Shown in pieces: positions 1 to 12,900 of a DNA stretch of 46,394 nucleotides. The notes below the pieces were generated by a model. That model saw nothing but the letters and a program-made list of their open reading frames with translations, was not told the DNA's origin and ran no database searches. Every line of letters starts with the position of its first letter. The first letter of the stretch is position 1. This DNA comes from Azolla pinnata (lineage: Eukaryota > Streptophyta > Polypodiopsida > Salviniales > Salviniaceae), in NCBI GenBank assembly GCA_037176905.1, contig JBBBWG010028965.1, positions 1,218-47,611 of the forward strand, written 5' to 3'. A program made the position numbers and the translations under genes.

Positions 1-81
1 TCTGCTTCTGCTTCTGCTCCTCTCTCGCGCGCCTGCTTCAACCGCAGTGCTGCTCCTGTGCTCTCTACGCTCCATAGATCG
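1..81 (+). other. In-frame open sequence upstream of the ASL ATG (5'UTR or extended transit peptide)
   Basis: From base 1 to the ATG at 82 the ASL frame has no stop (27 codons). The translation is rich in Ser, Ala and Arg and almost free of acidic residues, like a plastid transit peptide. The CT-rich start (repeats of TTCTGC) is equally typical of a plant 5'UTR. Without sequence to the left, an upstream start codon cannot be excluded. Confidence 0.5.
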
Positions 82-3000
82 ATGGCTCTTCACCACACCA
101 AAATTTCGACACCTCTTTCTTCTTCTTCTTCTCTTCCGTGCTCTACTTTCAAAGCTCGAGCCCAAGCTCCAGCTCCGCATGAAGCTGCCGTAGCTGAACC
201 TGCCCAGCAGCAAATGGAGAACAAGCTCTGGGGTGGTCGATTCCAAGAGAACGTCACCCCTGCCGTCGAGAAGTTCAGCGAATCCGTGTCTTTTGATAAG
301 AAGCTCTACAAGCATGATCTGCAAGGGAGCCGGGCTCATGCCTCCATGCTTGCTCAACAGGTTCTTGCATGCCGGGAAACCAAAATAACTCTTTTTTTAT
401 TTCCTGACACTTCTCGTCCATTTTTCGTTCTGCATGCAATGGGTTTATGTGCCAATTATCACCAGTGCCATGATCTCCTTATATCCGTCCATTCTTCATC
501 ATTATGTACCGTTCATTACCTGAACTTTTCGTTTCTTCGGTACATGAATCTTGTCGGATTTTTCTTTGCCCGTCTTAATCCTATTTGTTTCACTTTTGTT
601 GTTCGAATTATGAAATTGCTGGGAAATACTTCGTGATGTTTTGTCACAGACATTTTTAAAGATGAAAATATGCAACGGAGAAACTTAGCTGTAGAAAAAT
701 CTCCTTGCAGTATGAATTTGCAGGGAAATACTTTGTATTTGATTTACTGTAAACATTCTGTTAGACGGAAATATGCAATGGAGAAACCTAGCTGCACCAC
801 AATCTTCTTTTAATATGAATTTGTAGAGAAATAATGTGTCTGTATTACAGACATCTTGATGGATCAAATATGCAATGTAGAAACATATCCATAACACGAT
901 TTTCCTCCATGATGATAACGGCCCTCTGAATAGTTTAAGCATGCGAATGCCATGACCATTTTGTGAAAGAATGCACAGCGAGAATCTCTCCACAAACTCC
1001 ATCTTGCAAATTGCTTTCTTTCATCAAGCAACCTTTGGTGGTTCAAAACAGATAATATAGAATGCACGTAGTTATGCATATGCTCTTTATGAAATAAATA
1101 AGCAGAAGGTAGAGAGCACATTTTTTAGTAGGTTTACGGAAGTCTCTAAGTAGTTATGCTGCGGACTAAAATAAATCCTGATGTGCAATTTAACCTATCA
1201 ATTGTCTTTCTCTTGGGCAAACGCAAAATCAAGCAAATACTAACTTGCAGTAGAAATATTTCACATCCATCTGGTTGCTAAGTTGTTTGTCCCTTTTTTG
1301 TTCACTCTTATGGTATTGGTGCTGCAATAATAATCTTGCTGAAACCTTATGCCATCTAGTCAACCAGGTCCATTCCATCATTTCTCTCTTTTTGGGATCC
1401 ACAATCCTGAGGCTTAAAATAATGGAAAGATTGATAGTTGATGTCTTTAGGCCTTCTGTAGGGATGCTCCAGCATTACCAAACTCTTGAGTTGCATTTTG
1501 TATCACACAACTCTTTGATTAACTTAATCAGAACCTGCTATTGAGCTAGATTTTTGCATATTGATCCTCATAGAGCTGTTTTGAGATATCCTTGCTTTGA
1601 TGCTTGTGACATTCCTTGGTCTTATGGGCTATTCTGGCCTCATTTCAAAGTTTGTTCATGTGATCCTACATTTTTCATTCTACCTGCAAGTTGCAACACA
1701 AGTAACGTAGAAGTGACATAGCCTTCAACATGCATGCATTTAATGATATGATTCAGAGATAAAGAAAATGTCAGCTTCTCGATGCAAACACGTATTCCAC
1801 TTCTATTTGGGCTACCCTGTTCCTCTCCATTGTTTGGTCTCTCTTTCATCATGACATTTAATGTCAATTTAGATAATATCTATGGTGTCATTCTGTGCTA
1901 ATATGCTAAGCTGTTAAAATGGAAGGCATTATTTTTTTGCAAAAATATAAGAATAAGGAAATGTTAATGGGCAGCCTTGTCCTTGTATTACATTAAATTG
2001 AAAGCATCACAAACAAGCTTGTCACTGTAACTGAATTCATGACTCACAAAACATATACGAGATGTGGCTCCACATTTTACCCAGCTGCTGCAGAATTCAA
2101 AGCTCCTTGACCGCAATCAACAGACATATTGGCATTCTGGAAAATAAGTAGGATTGTAAAGGTTCGGATATGGTACACATTTATTATATATCAAATGAGG
2201 ATGTAAAGATATTTGCAATAGTGGCTGAAGATGCCTCATGTATTGTATGCTGGAAGTCTTACTGAACATATTCAATGAAGATGAAGGGTGACAATTGATG
2301 CAATAACGAAGTGGACCAGCTCATATTGGTACTTTCTGAGCGGCAAGTTCTTTTTATGGTGACTGGGAATAAAGAAAGCTGTATGTAGTCAGGGACCTAA
2401 ATTTCCTGTTTTAAGATCTGCAGCAAACTAGCCCAAAAATACAGTTTTCTGTACATTATAGATCTCCCAAAAGAATTTCTTAGCAACACAGTCTTACCCA
2501 GCAGAAATTAAGAAATGGAGTGCACAAGAAGTCTTACGTGCATGCAATGATGCATCACTGCATTGTAGATAACACTTTCCTTTCCCAGACAAATTGTACT
2601 CTGCAGTGCCCTTGTTTATGATGTATGGTTGAGTTTCTTTTTATTCAGTGATAAATTCTAAGTGCTAGAGATATTCCTTGAAAGTGGGAACCTCTTTCCT
2701 CTTTAATGTGTTAAGAAATTTATACGTTCTCTTAAATAGATAGAAATTGGGTATTGCTAACTAACCTGTGACTCTTTGTTTTGAGCTCCATTGGTGCACT
2801 TTGTTTAGGACATTGACTCTCTTGTATTTGGGATTAAGGTGAACCTGTTTATATTGTATTTTAGGAGGTTGTTACATTCCCTTAATGAGTTGGGTACTGC
2901 CAGAACTCAACCTTCAGGGTCTGTGTGGATGTGCCCCTTTGTGGACATTTTGTTGGATATGGTTAAGTGAAGATAGCGATGCTGGTTGGGAAAAACTAGT

Positions 3001-6000
3001 TGGTAGTACTGGTTCTAAAATGTTTACCATTAGATGGTGATATGAAACTTCACCTTCTCCAGGGAACTAATCGGGTTGAAACAATCTGTACTGGATTGAG
3101 ATGAACTTCTAGTATATGTACAAGAGAAAGAAACCCAAGTTCAAACCCCACCATGAGGTCGGTCCTGTCCCATAGGTCTAGTATGGGTGTGAATTATAAA
3201 GATATATTACTATCTACCCACCCCATCTACATCTATCTAATTTATAGTTTATTGAGTAAAGCATTTACTTTTGTAATTTATTAATCTATCTGTGTGTTGA
3301 ATCCTTAAGCCTGAGCAATTTCGTATTTTTTTCTCCCATGCATTTAGTTACGAGACTTGGTATTATATTAGTTCTGAAATAGGCATATGTTATACTTTAC
3401 AGGGGCTCATGACAATTGATGACAGAGATGCAATACTGACTGGTCTTGACACAATTGAGAGACAAATTGAGATGGGGGAGTTTGTGTGGAGAGCTGACAG
3501 GGAAGATGTGCACATGAATGTTGAAGCAGCTTTGATCGATCTTGTTGGAGAACCTGCAAGAAAGTTACACACAGCTCGGAGTCGCAATGACCAAGTTGTT
3601 ACAGATGTGCGATTGTGGTGTCGTGATGCAATTGACGTTATTCTCCATCGTATAAAGGATCTGCAGGTTACTTTTTCTTGAGGCTTATTTTTAGTGGGGA
3701 TTTGTTTTGAATATACCACTCATTATATAATGATAGAAATATTCTGAGAATTACCAAGTCATTTTCGTTTGTTGATAAAAAAATAAATGCTGAATCAGAT
3801 TTTAATGAGAATGAAGGTTTTGTAAATTGTATCAATTTGTTTGTTAATTAGTCTTGGCAAGTAGTAATGTTTTACGGATCAATTTTTCAATGGTGCTGGA
3901 ATAAGAATAGGTGTACGATAATCTCTAAATGCTATAAATTTTTTATACAATTCCTTATATTGATGTTTTTTTCCTTTTACAAAATTAAGCTCATATTACA
4001 TCCACTGGAAAACTAGGTTGCGTTGCTTAAACTAGCCTATGCATATGAAGACCTTATTGTTCCAGGCTATACACATTTGCAAAGAGCTCAACCACTGCTT
4101 CTTCCACATTCTCTGTTAGCATTTGTAGAACAGGTAATTCCTCAACTTTATGTACTGTTTCTTCTAAATGCTCATTAATACATTGTAAATTTTAATTAAT
4201 GACATTATTACTTGTCTTTAGCTGGAACGTGATGCAGGACGTTTATCTGATTGCAGAGAACGAATGAATTACTGCCCTCTTGGTGCGTGTGCACTGGCTG
4301 GGACTGGTCTACCGATAGATCGATTCGCAACTGCGAAAGAACTTGGGTTTATTGCTCCCCTTCGGAACAGGTACACTTCCTATATTGTTTTTTTCTTTTG
4401 GTACAATTTATAGATTATTAATCTTAAATAACTTTTCTTTGGGGAAAGGTGCACAGAATGTCCTGTCTGGTCGAATATATATATTCTTGTCTTTCTTTAT
4501 CCTACAAGGGATAAATAGCTTTCTTAACTTTGTTCTGACCACCAAGAAATAACATAGAACTGTTGTGCTAAGTTTCAAGTTTCTAATATCATTTGCACAC
4601 ATATTGAAACTGTTGGGTATAGGTTTAAGTCATATCATTCTGCACAGAAATTGAAGAGGTTTTAAATGGTAAAGATTGCCCTATCTTCTAGCTTATATGA
4701 GTATTTTAGAAGCTGCTATATTATCAAATATTGCAAATTTTTTTATCTACATTGCCGAATAAAATGGGGCAGGAATATTTTATCTCTGAACGAATGAGTC
4801 TTCCATTGAGTGTTGAGCATAGAGTTACATCCTGCTGTTTTAAACTAAAAGGAAGTTTTCCTTTCTGGAATGAATGTTAAAAGTGCATCTAAATTACATG
4901 TGATATGATCAGTTAGCTAAAAGTTTTCCTTGGAATTTGATCTCATATCGTTCTCATGGAAATAACATCTTCAATGCTAATGCCACTTGTCTGAATGCAA
5001 TGCTATAGAAAATGTAACATCTGATAGAGCATTTATACTTTTTGCTGATGAATAATGTTGAGGTAACTATCTTTCCCGATTTCCAAATTTTTTTCAAGTA
5101 GTAGAAGAGTATTGATCTCTATAACTCATGTTAAACTCACTGGACTTGACTAATATTGACTAATGTTTAGCTAACTAACTGTTTCCATATTTACAAAATT
5201 GGTTTTAAGTAGTGGAAGAGCACCAATCTCTGTAACTCACAACTAATATTGATGGGTAATGTAGTGTTGATGCTGTATCAGATCGGGATTTTCTCCTGGA
5301 GTTGTTAGCAGCAAACTCAATTCTTGCTATACACCTTTCTCGGCTTGCTGAAGAGTGGGTTTTGTGGGCGTCTGAGGAATTCGGATTTCTAGTTCCTAGT
5401 GATGCTGTGTCTACAGGCAGTAGCATCATGCCTCAGAAAAAAAATCCTGATCCTATGGAATTAGTACGTGGAAAGTCTGCTCGAGTAATTGGTGATCTTA
5501 CAACATTACTTGTTCTATGCAAAGGACTTCCCCAAGCATACAACCGTGATTTGCAGGTGTTATACTAACCTTTCTTTCTCTGCTACCTTGTTTATATTGG
5601 ATCTTACAAGTCTCTGCACCTTCATTTTGGAGAAGTAATTTGTAATTATCCCCATATTATTTTGAGTGATAAGACGTGCAACTTTCCTCCATTTGGAGAA
5701 ATGTCTTGTAATTCTCTCTATATTATTTTGAGTGATGAGAATTGCAACTTTCCTTACCTCTTATCATCAAAAGTGTTGGAACTATCCGTATTGAGGTGGG
5801 TTTTGAAAGGGATGAGAGTATGCAGATCAAATTATTTGATGGTGCTCTTCAAGGGAGAGATTGTGGAGTTTGGTGTGACGATACGGGGGTTCATAGATTG
5901 GCTTGGTTGGTTATAAATGAAGCTAAGGTGTCCTTCCCTGTTTCGTATGCTTTAAGTAATACAAGAGGAGATTTTGATTGGGTTTATATTTTTGTATAAG

Positions 6001-8009
6001 AGCTATAGGTTGCATTTGGCCAGTCCCTCAAATTGATCAAGAGATCCCTTGCTAATTGGATGGATAAATTAATATGCTAAATAAATCATGGGTTCATCAA
6101 GAGAACATTAAGAACCTGACATATTAATGATGTGGCTCTCTATCTATGATAAATGTAGTGTAATTATTATCATCTCATGTATTGCTACTATTGAAATGCT
6201 ACAAAACGAACTCCACAATAGTGATGAATGGTTATTGAATATTCGACAGACCATCAAAGTATTCTGAAAGATTTGATTTATGCATGTGATGTAATCAACC
6301 AAACTTTGCAAGTGTTAAGCCTCCTTCAGAAATCCGTTTTTCAGGAAATTAGTCAGAGTAAAGACCCCCTTGCAGTGGTTCTAAACAAGAATGCTGAGAA
6401 TCCTCACCAACTGTCGGACTTTCAGAACATGAATAGGAATTCTGTAACATTTAGGCTGTGCTATACGTTAGGTGTTATGAAACATGCACACTTATGCCTT
6501 GTTCCATACAGCTAAAAATGTTCATCTAGTTTTGAATACTAGACATAAGAATCATTGCTTAGTGTTGAGACTGTCAGGACATCAATAAGAATTCCATAGC
6601 ATTTAGTCCGTCCTACATTTTAGGTGTGAGAAATCATGTACAGCTCTTGGTTGTCCCATAAAGAAAAGAACGCTGATCTACTTCTGAATATCATAGATGT
6701 AGGAGTAGTGTCATCACGCCCAGTCTTATGTGATGCATGAATTAGATGAAAAAATATATGGTGTACAAGTTTTCTTTGGATTTTATGGTTCTTCCAGAAA
6801 AATGTTCTGTTTAGATCTGATTTTCTGCCTTCAAATATATTTTTTTGGAATTTCATTTTTAATGATGGGTTCAAGAACTAAATGAACGGCTTCTTGCAGG
6901 AAGATAAAGAACCATTATTTGATAGTGTTGAGACTGTAATTGCAATGTTGGAAGTTTCTGCTGAGTTTGCATTAAATATTAAGTTTGATAAAGCAAGGAT
7001 TTCAAAGTCTCTTCCGGGGGGTCACTTGGATGCAACGACCATGGCTGATTATCTTGTATACAAGGTATCGTATGGTGCTTTGTTGTAGCCACATACATTT
7101 TTATATATTTTAATTTCTAAAACGTTAACTGTCTTTTTCATTCCATGAGAGTATATATATATATGTCCCGTGAAAAATATTGGCAATGTTTGAATTCTTG
7201 TTGGGAGCATCAAGTTTGTGCTTTTGTAAACAAATCTTGTGGCATCCTTAAGAGACGGGAGTAAGTCAAAGTACAAAAAAATGTTCCTAGGCAGGCAGAG
7301 TGTGCTCGAATTCATCTCTAAGGTGCACCCCAAGCTAAATTAACAAACTGGTTCCCAATGCTAAATGAATATCCCACCATTATCTCCTTTGCACTATCAT
7401 TTTCCAATAAGTCTTGGCCTGTATCACCTTGAGCTGAACAACATTTCTTTGCAAAATTTCTTGTATTTACTATATCCATAAACGAGGTCTCCGTCTAAGG
7501 CTAAGATTTCAACCAGCCTTAGGGCGAGTCCTTAGCATCTGCTTAGAATCTGTATTTCTGGATATTAGAATATTTTATTTGCATATACAGGCTCATCAGG
7601 TGTGGCTATGCTACTTTAGGAGATCCAATGAGAACACTAAGATAGACCTTCGGTTTTTTTCTCCAAGAAATATCTTAATAGTGCGCTCGTGCTCGACCTA
7701 TTCTGTTTGAGAATAATGTACTCTTCTGACTTGTTTTATATTTTTATACAGGGAATCCCTTTCCGGACATCTCATGATATAGTGGGAAGATCAGTGGCAT
7801 TAGCTGTATCTAAAAAATGTCAATTGTCGGATTTGTCATTGGAAGATTTACGCCTGATAAGTTCTGCTTTTGATGAAGATGTATATAGCTATTTAGGTGC
7901 TGGAAATGCTATCCATAAGTTCAAGTCATATGGCTCGACAGGGGTGACTTGCGTAAAGGAGCAGCTTGAATTTTGGCTAGAAAAATTGGGTCTGAAAACG
8001 ACTCCCTAA
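82..8009 (+). CDS. ASL: Argininosuccinate lyase, plastid-type (7 exons; 5' end may be incomplete)
   Basis: Cleaves argininosuccinate to arginine and fumarate, the last step of arginine synthesis, in plants in the plastid. Exons by splice sites and phase: 82-360, 3403-3666, 4017-4133, 4222-4370, 5265-5556, 6900-7064, 7752-8009, giving 507 codons (Arabidopsis enzyme about 517). Visible family motifs: NKLWGGRF near residue 54, HTARSRNDQ about 149-157, GYTHLQRAQ with the active-site His at about 201, [15 protein letters not shown], and the fumarase/ASL signature [12 protein letters not shown] at about 321-332 holding the catalytic Ser. The C-terminal SYGSTG motif is present. Residues 1-50 are Ser/Ala/Pro-rich with few acidic residues, as in a chloroplast transit peptide. 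The first in-window ATG is at 82, but the frame is open upstream to base 1. All introns are GT-AG; intron 1 is about 3 kb and intron 5 about 1.3 kb. No key residue is missing. Confidence 0.96.
640..890. repeat. Degenerate tandem repeat of about 100 bp in ASL intron 1
   Basis: Three diverged copies start with AATATGCAA at about 667, 770 and 867 (spacing 103 and 97). Each is followed by GGAGAAAC or a variant and later by TATGAATTTG. It lies fully inside intron 1. The rest of intron 1 (361-3402) has only short chance reading frames and no recognisable gene. Confidence 0.6.
5623..5756. repeat. 66-bp tandem duplication in ASL intron 5
   Basis: Two copies, starting near 5641 and 5707, share TGTAATT, CATATTATTTTGAGTGAT (TATATTATTTTGAGTGAT in copy 2) and GCAACTTTCCT. 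A TTTGGAGAA block precedes each copy. They differ by a few substitutions. Confidence 0.7.
5772..5999 (+). other. Coding-like stretch inside ASL intron 5, possibly an RNase H-like retroelement remnant
   Basis: One frame (about 75 codons, ending at a TAA near 5997) reads like a real protein rather than AT-rich noise. It contains [15 protein letters not shown], then DDTGV and a hydrophobic run. This faintly resembles the FDGASKGNPG...RDDTGV pattern of LINE-type RNase H domains, but the catalytic acidic pattern is incomplete. Inference only; it could be an unrelated open frame. Confidence 0.25.
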
Positions 8010-9413
8010 GATCTTTCTTACATTTCTGCCACCATCGATGAAACCCTAAATCGAAACCAATAAATACCCCAGCAATCGGCTTGAAATGCTTGGGGTCTTT
8101 GGAGGCTAGATACATGTCTCGATTGGAAATTTAAGCATATGGGAAGAAGTCGGCAGAATATATCCTTTCACATAATTTGTTCAGAGAACATTTTCTCAAG
8201 AATGGCTTGATACAGCTATGCCTTTTTTGATTGATTTTGGCATAAGTTTGGGATGATATCTTAGATTGTATTTATCATATGTATCTTTTGTGGTTGCTTT
8301 TAATGTTCGATCACGACTAACATGGCTCTCTCACCATGCGATTCATTGGATGATTTGGGATGCAAGCTTTCCCTTCCAACATTTTTGGCGACAATCTCTT
8401 CTTGAATAACGTTGGGAAAAAGTTATAATTTGCCTGATGACTTCATGAAGGAATATTGAATCAAAATTGTCAAAGTCGTCCACAAGCAAGGGCAATATTC
8501 AATTCTCAATACCAACTTTAGAAAAAACAAAAAATTGAATTTTAGAACGGCAAAATGGAACCATTTACGATGTAACTGTTACAATCTGCATACGATCGGT
8601 GTATGTTGTTAAAAGAACACATATTTTATAAATAAAACATGTTTTAGAATACTCGGACGTATTTTACACGTATTGAATGTTTCGAAACTGTGTTTTTTTA
8701 TTTAAAGCTAAATTTATAAGTATTAAAAAAATACATTTAATATGGCTACTATTTGGTCTTGAAAGTGAATAATAGTCATTTTATGAACTTAAATTTGATT
8801 TTCAACAATATAAGATTTTATAAATTTACTAATGCCAACAAATGGAGCTGGAAAAATTTCAGTGGTATATAGGTTTAATTAACTGGAAATTCGTATAATT
8901 ATTTAACGTATTTAACTCGTATTTGACATATTTAGCATATTTAACAACTAGCTATATGATAAAATACATATTCTAAGTATTCTTAACTTTTTTATTAAAT
9001 ACTTTTAAAATTACACAACATATGCACTATATGCTACTACATTTGCAACAACATTGCAGCCAATAAAATAATTGGCCGCACACACATATCTATATATTTT
9101 GAAGAAGGATTAACTTTTGCCATTTCGTTCTTTCTATTTGGGTTGCGCTGCACCGAAATGGATGTTGATTAACAAGGCTTGTATAAGTACTGTTACAAAA
9201 TGCAGTTTTTTTTCTCTTATAAATGAAACGGTCTCGACATTAATTATAAAATGCCGATGGCTACAATGCTTGCTCTTTTGACAAACTATTCGAACCATCG
9301 ATTGGTTGAAACATTTTCACCGCGGAGGGAATAACTATTTTAGGAAAAGGATAAACCGATCCATTCCCGAAGAAAGTTCCACCGCTACCTCTCTCCGCCT
9401 GATCAGGCTGCCC

Positions 9414-9519
9414 TCGAATATCATCGAATCATTTGAGACCAAATTTCTTGGATTGTCGAATATCATCGAATCGGCCTTTCGATGTATGAATAATTTGAGA
9501 CCAAATTTCTTGGATTGTC
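9414..9519. repeat. 62-bp imperfect direct duplication upstream of the flippase gene
   Basis: A 27-bp block beginning ATTTGAGACCAAATTTC occurs identically at 9431-9457 and 9493-9519. The preceding CGAATATCATCGAATC is also duplicated (about 9414 and 9457). The two overlapping duplications give an ABAB-like arrangement. Confidence 0.75.
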
Positions 9520-9691
9520 TGAGCTGAAGAATTCTTCAGCTCCTATTGGCAAGAAGGTATTGAAATAATACCCGAAACCTCACGAGAAAAATTCAGATCG
9601 GTGACCGGCCATATCCAGTAAGTCTACACAGGAAACCGGACCAGCCGGTAACGCGCGCTTCATATACACCATTTCGACTCTCGCCCGAGCG

Positions 9692-9715
9692 CCTCTCTCT
9701 CTCTCTCTCTCTCTG
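9692..9715. repeat. CT microsatellite in the probable 5'UTR of the flippase gene
   Basis: An uninterrupted run of CT dinucleotides about 230 bp before the ATG. CT/GA runs near transcription starts are common in plant 5'UTRs; no specific function can be read from it. Confidence 0.7.
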
Positions 9716-9944
9716 CGTGCAGGTAGGCTTCGTCTTCTCCCTGCCCCCGATCGGATCCCATCGCCACAGACCTCCAGCTCCATCAGAATAAGAAGCCGCA
9801 GCATCCGATTCAGGAGGTCTTCTTCTTTGTGCGGCAGAAAGCGGAGCAGGGGCGGTAGCGGCGTCCCGGAGAGAAGAAACTATTCGTGGCGTGAGGAAAT
9901 CCAAAGGAAAGGGGAAGTCTAGAGGCCATATCTGTTTGGAAAAT

Positions 9945-12900
9945 ATGCCTTTTTGGGGGAGGGGGCGCCCCCCTCACCGCGGACGACAGAGGCTGAATCA
10001 TGGCCATGCCTCCTTCGATGAGCTTGCTCACACGGGTTATCGTACAATCTATGCGAATAATTCGGCCCCGAACGATTTCGTGGTGAGTCATTCCTTCCGT
10101 GTTTATGATTCAAGCTGCTGTGTGCAGTTTTTCTGGTAAAATATGCTTCTAGTTTCTGGAGAGGAGGGTAGGATGTCGGACAGGGAAAGAGAAAAGACGA
10201 AGTTATGATGATAGTGGTCATATCGATGATGATGGTGTGCCCATGGGGATGCATATCTCCATTGACTATGCCCTCTACTTCTTCTAAACGTTATAGCCAA
10301 CATGAACCACGAGGCTAACAATGCCATCGAGCTTTCACCCCAGATCTGTTAATATGGCTGAAGGGGTTTTTGAACTGAAATGGTAGAGGAGAAAGAAAAG
10401 CAGAAAATAGAAGGAGATTGTTTCCGGATTTCAAAGTTTGATTCTTTGATGAGCTTAATTCTGCAACCGGAAGTCTTGTGGCCGATGTTTCCATCCTTGT
10501 GGGAAGCTCCTGAAATCTCGTACAATGTTGTTGGATTTCTTTTGAAAGTATGCATGATGTCTGCATTACAGTGGAGCTGTCATGCGTCTCATATGAAAAA
10601 CATGTCATATATTCTTTTTTTGCTCTTTTGAATATTCGATCAGTGCCCATTGCCTCTCTGTCACTCTCGCTTTTGTTATTGCCTTGATCGAGGTTCTTGA
10701 TTCATAGAGACAACGTTTTAACTACAAAACATCTCCAGCATCTGTTTATCTAACCTGGAGAGATCCCTGAAGTGAGGGACACACCAGTGATAGTGGCCTT
10801 TATATGCTGATGAGCTTGTGTAATTGTAAAGTTGTGCTTCAACAACTTCGTGCTCTCTTATGAATTCCTGCAAGAACATGCCCAATCATTGTTCATGTTC
10901 ATGTTCTTTCACGTAGCATAGTGGGCCAAAACCTTGTTTAAACAGGCAGTGGTATCTTCATCTTATTTTTTTAGAAAAAAACACAATAAAACACACAATA
11001 AAAAACACAACGTTTTCTGAATTCACTCTCTAATGCCGCAAATGGCAAATTCTGTCTCTGTAGCTTTGGAGGCATAACATTGTGGTAGATGTGTATGTCC
11101 ATAGAAAAGGGTCTGATGATGAATTAATCTTCTAGTGCATGCAAAACTAAAGGTCTGTACAGTTCTATCTAATCACCTTATGAAGAGTTGGTCCCTGGTT
11201 AATATTATGAGTGCATCAGTTGACTACATTTTAGTTTGTAGCTGTTGGAACTGTACATGTGCTCATTGTCTTCCAAGGGCACCACATGCGGCACATACAC
11301 AAAAGAAACCACATAGGGATTCAGAGTCGTAGCACAGTAACAGACCTCTAGAACATTATGAAATAATCTGTACGCAAAGCATATTTTGCTGCATCTGGGG
11401 ATATCTTGTATTGGAAATATTCCCTATTTGTCTATATGAGAATGTTTATATGGCCAACCTATTTTTTATATCTAGGAAAGGTTCTCACACATGAAGACTA
11501 TTGAACCAAGTATCTGTTGAGCTTGTATATTCAATGTTATTACACCTAAATTTGATCTAACCCTATAAAATGCTCCGTACGCTCAAAAGCACATTTTTGA
11601 TGAATGAACATGCATTCTTAATATTGTGATTATTATGTTTACACTTGCAAATTCTCTTGCGTGAGGACATACCATATATGACCAATAGAAGACATGCATT
11701 GGTTTCACTAGTGGCGACTGTGGTGAAGGTTCACCGCTGAAACCAGCTGCAGAAACTCAGAAAGAGGCATTGGCTGAAATTTGATAACCTCCTTGCATCA
11801 TGGGATGATGTAATTGGTGTGATACCATCAATTAAACTTATCCAGTACAGATTTGATAACCTCCTTGCATTATGGTATACTTAAGCAGCTTGAAGCTTGT
11901 TCTTGGTTGATGATGATGCTTAAAACATCATCCCTACTTCTTTGTGGCTCTATTATTCTATGAAAAGCAAGCTCTATGTATCATCATATGGTTGACCTCA
12001 AATTGGTGCGAGAACTGGAGAAATTTGGTCAATCTTGAAGATCCCACAAGGACACTGGTAGGGTTCTCCACTTGCTTTGGCAATTATTCACCAAGGAGGG
12101 AAAAAATTAGCTATGAACCTGCATAAAAGTCAATAGAGAAGTTCCGTAGAATCCTTTGTGTGATCCTCAGTGCTACCTTTTCTGACAGATTGAACCTTGG
12201 ACACCACTGGCTATCAGAATGGTCAGATTGTGTTCCAAATAACTGGAATCTACACGAATGAAAAATTATTACTGTCTGGTCTATTGTAACACTTTCGAAG
12301 TGTTCTAGTTGGAACCCTATGTGTGGAGTGTTTGTCATGTTAGCGTGAGAAGTGATGGAACTAACAGAAATTTTGATGGTTTTGTGTTGACGACTGTGTA
12401 AGGTTGTTTTTAACTTCTTCGTGTGTCCTTTTAGTTCTCGCAAGCACATTTGCAATGATTATCGGTTATTATATACTCTATTGCCTTGTGTAGCAGTTAG
12501 TATTTCCAACTATTAGGTAAAACATCACAATGGCAAACATAGTGTTCCTCCAATTCCGCCGTTGATATGTCAATAGAAGGATAATTGTTTCTTTAACATG
12601 TGTATGCTTCTTCCCCATAACACGGCAGAAGAAGCTATAAAATGTGCCAACATATTATTTGTACTGTAAGTTTTAATTTTAAGCAATTTAGGAAATGATT
12701 ATAATTATGTAGTGTATGCATGTCTTTTTTCTAGTTCCATTGTAATAACCGGATGCATTACAAAGCTGAAATGAATGTTTTACAATTCTAAATTTGTTCA
12801 ACTTTCAGGGTAATTCAATTTCCACTACCAAATACAATCTTTTGACCTTTCTTCCCAAGGGCTTATTCGAGCAGGTGTTTAAATTCTTTACACTTTCAAT

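Larger units (their letters stand above)
8010..9944. other. Spacer between ASL and the flippase gene (ASL 3'UTR, AT-rich DNA, flippase 5'UTR)
   Basis: About 8010-8350 is probably ASL 3'UTR. 8400-9300 is very AT-rich with no convincing coding frame. From about 9560 the base composition becomes GC-richer and CT-rich, typical of a promoter/5'UTR leading into the ATG at 9945. No gene is seen in the spacer. Confidence 0.6.

Noticed and set aside
3390..3719. Minus-strand frames over ASL and flippase exons (for example 3390-3719 and 24076-24273)
   Set aside because: Antisense shadows of conserved exons.
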